DNA of 64,000 bases from Stenotrophomonas bentonitica. GTDB lineage: Bacteria > Pseudomonadota > Gammaproteobacteria > Xanthomonadales > Xanthomonadaceae. The notes beneath the pieces were generated by a model that was given only the letters and a program-made list of their open reading frames with translations, ran no database searches and was not told the DNA's origin. The position numbers were made by a program, and so were the translations under genes. Shown in pieces: positions 63,802 to 64,000 of the stretch (position 1 is its first letter; every line of letters starts with the position of its first letter). Location: the NCBI RefSeq assembly GCF_013185915.1, contig NZ_JAAZUH010000003.1, forward strand, positions 1 to 64,000, in the 5' to 3' direction.

Positions 63802-64000
63802 TCAACCAAGCAGTTGGGGGGTATTGGGCAGGGCGTCATCCTTGGACCCGCTGCCGGGCGGATAGTGCCCGGCCAGCACGTCGGAGACCTCGGCAATGGC
63901 CAGCAGCACCGCCTGCTGCAGGTCGTCGGCGCGCAGCAGGCCCTGCATGTGCTCGCAGATCGCCTGCCACTGGGTTTCGCCGACCCGGCCGCGCAGGCCG
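63802..64000 (-). CDS. C-terminal end of a TPM-domain-like protein (5' part outside the window)
   Basis: The last 66 codons are visible: GLRGRVGETQWQAICEHMQG, then LLRADDLQQAVLLAIAEVSDVLAGHYPPG and a tail ending ALPNTPQLLG. This pattern (WQ.IC..M...., helix, HYP/HFP, ELPN.P.LL) is like the C-terminus of the short TPM-family proteins that accompany LemA in Xanthomonadaceae. With no catalytic part visible the assignment is tentative. It ends 51 nt upstream of the lgt start on the same strand. Confidence 0.5.
   Translation of the reverse strand, partial: GLRGRVGETQWQAICEHMQGLLRADDLQQAVLLAIAEVSDVLAGHYPPGSGSKDDALPNTPQLLG

Overview
The window is high-GC DNA from a gammaproteobacterium of the Xanthomonadaceae, most likely Stenotrophomonas. 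The gene orders tRNA-Tyr/Gly/Thr-tuf, hemA-prfA opposite TPR-lolB-ispE-tRNA-Gln-prs-rplY-pth-ychF, ahpC-ahpF-oxyR, lptD-surA-pdxA-rsmA-apaG-apaH and lgt-thyA-folA are chromosomal core clusters. About sixteen 23-nt GTAG-headed palindromes match my recollection of SMAG, the Stenotrophomonas maltophilia GTAG repeat. I see no prophage, integrase, transposase, rRNA or CRISPR array, so this looks like ordinary core chromosome with a very active intergenic repeat landscape.

Layout. 0-1 kb: start of tuf preceded by three tRNA genes and a near-consensus sigma-70 promoter, all on the minus strand. 1-5 kb: a secreted isoaspartyl peptidase and a TonB-dependent receptor. 5-5.9 kb: a gene-free mosaic of hairpins. 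5.9-12.7 kb: the minus-strand ychF, pth, rplY, prs, tRNA-Gln, ispE, lolB, TPR block. 12.8-17.7 kb: hemA, prfA, an O-GlcNAc-transferase-like gene and PPK2. 17.7-21.1 kb: a TlpA-like lipoprotein, a YihY protein, WrbA, a DUF2069 protein and a stand-alone asparaginase domain. 21.1-25.6 kb: a secreted S8 protease, ilvE, sufT and a small membrane protein. 25.6-30 kb: proton-translocating transhydrogenase genes split by an opposite-strand sigma-factor operon. 30.4-36 kb: a DUF1631 protein, then nitroreductase, exonuclease, Nudix and N-formylglutamate amidohydrolase genes. 36.4-42 kb: pip, prmC and the peroxide-defence cluster ahpC-ahpF-oxyR. 42-49.5 kb: rnk, tal, msrA, DUF2007, glnS, a deaminase, rlmM and two small unknown genes. 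49.6-54.2 kb: two ubiquinone hydroxylases, a membrane protein, a cobalamin adenosyltransferase and a deacetylase-family gene. 54.3-64 kb: the outer-membrane/LPS/ribosome-maturation operon and lgt-thyA-folA.

The strongest unexplained signal is a composite repeat. A long outer stem (up to 22 perfect base pairs) encloses two smaller arms, flanked by fixed modules and ending in a SMAG palindrome. Seven cores lie at five loci (4.98-5.64, 30.2-30.3, 35.89-36.40, 43.69-43.95 and 61.33-61.55 kb). Four of the five loci sit between convergent gene ends. The arms differ between copies but keep complementarity, as expected if the folded form matters. I cannot assign it to a named family. Other points to check are a tandem repeat carrying DnaA-box-like 9-mers (5.64-5.85 kb), an OxyR-type operator at ahpC, hairpins between ahpC and ahpF, and a two-gene cassette of unknown function at 48.65-49.52 kb.
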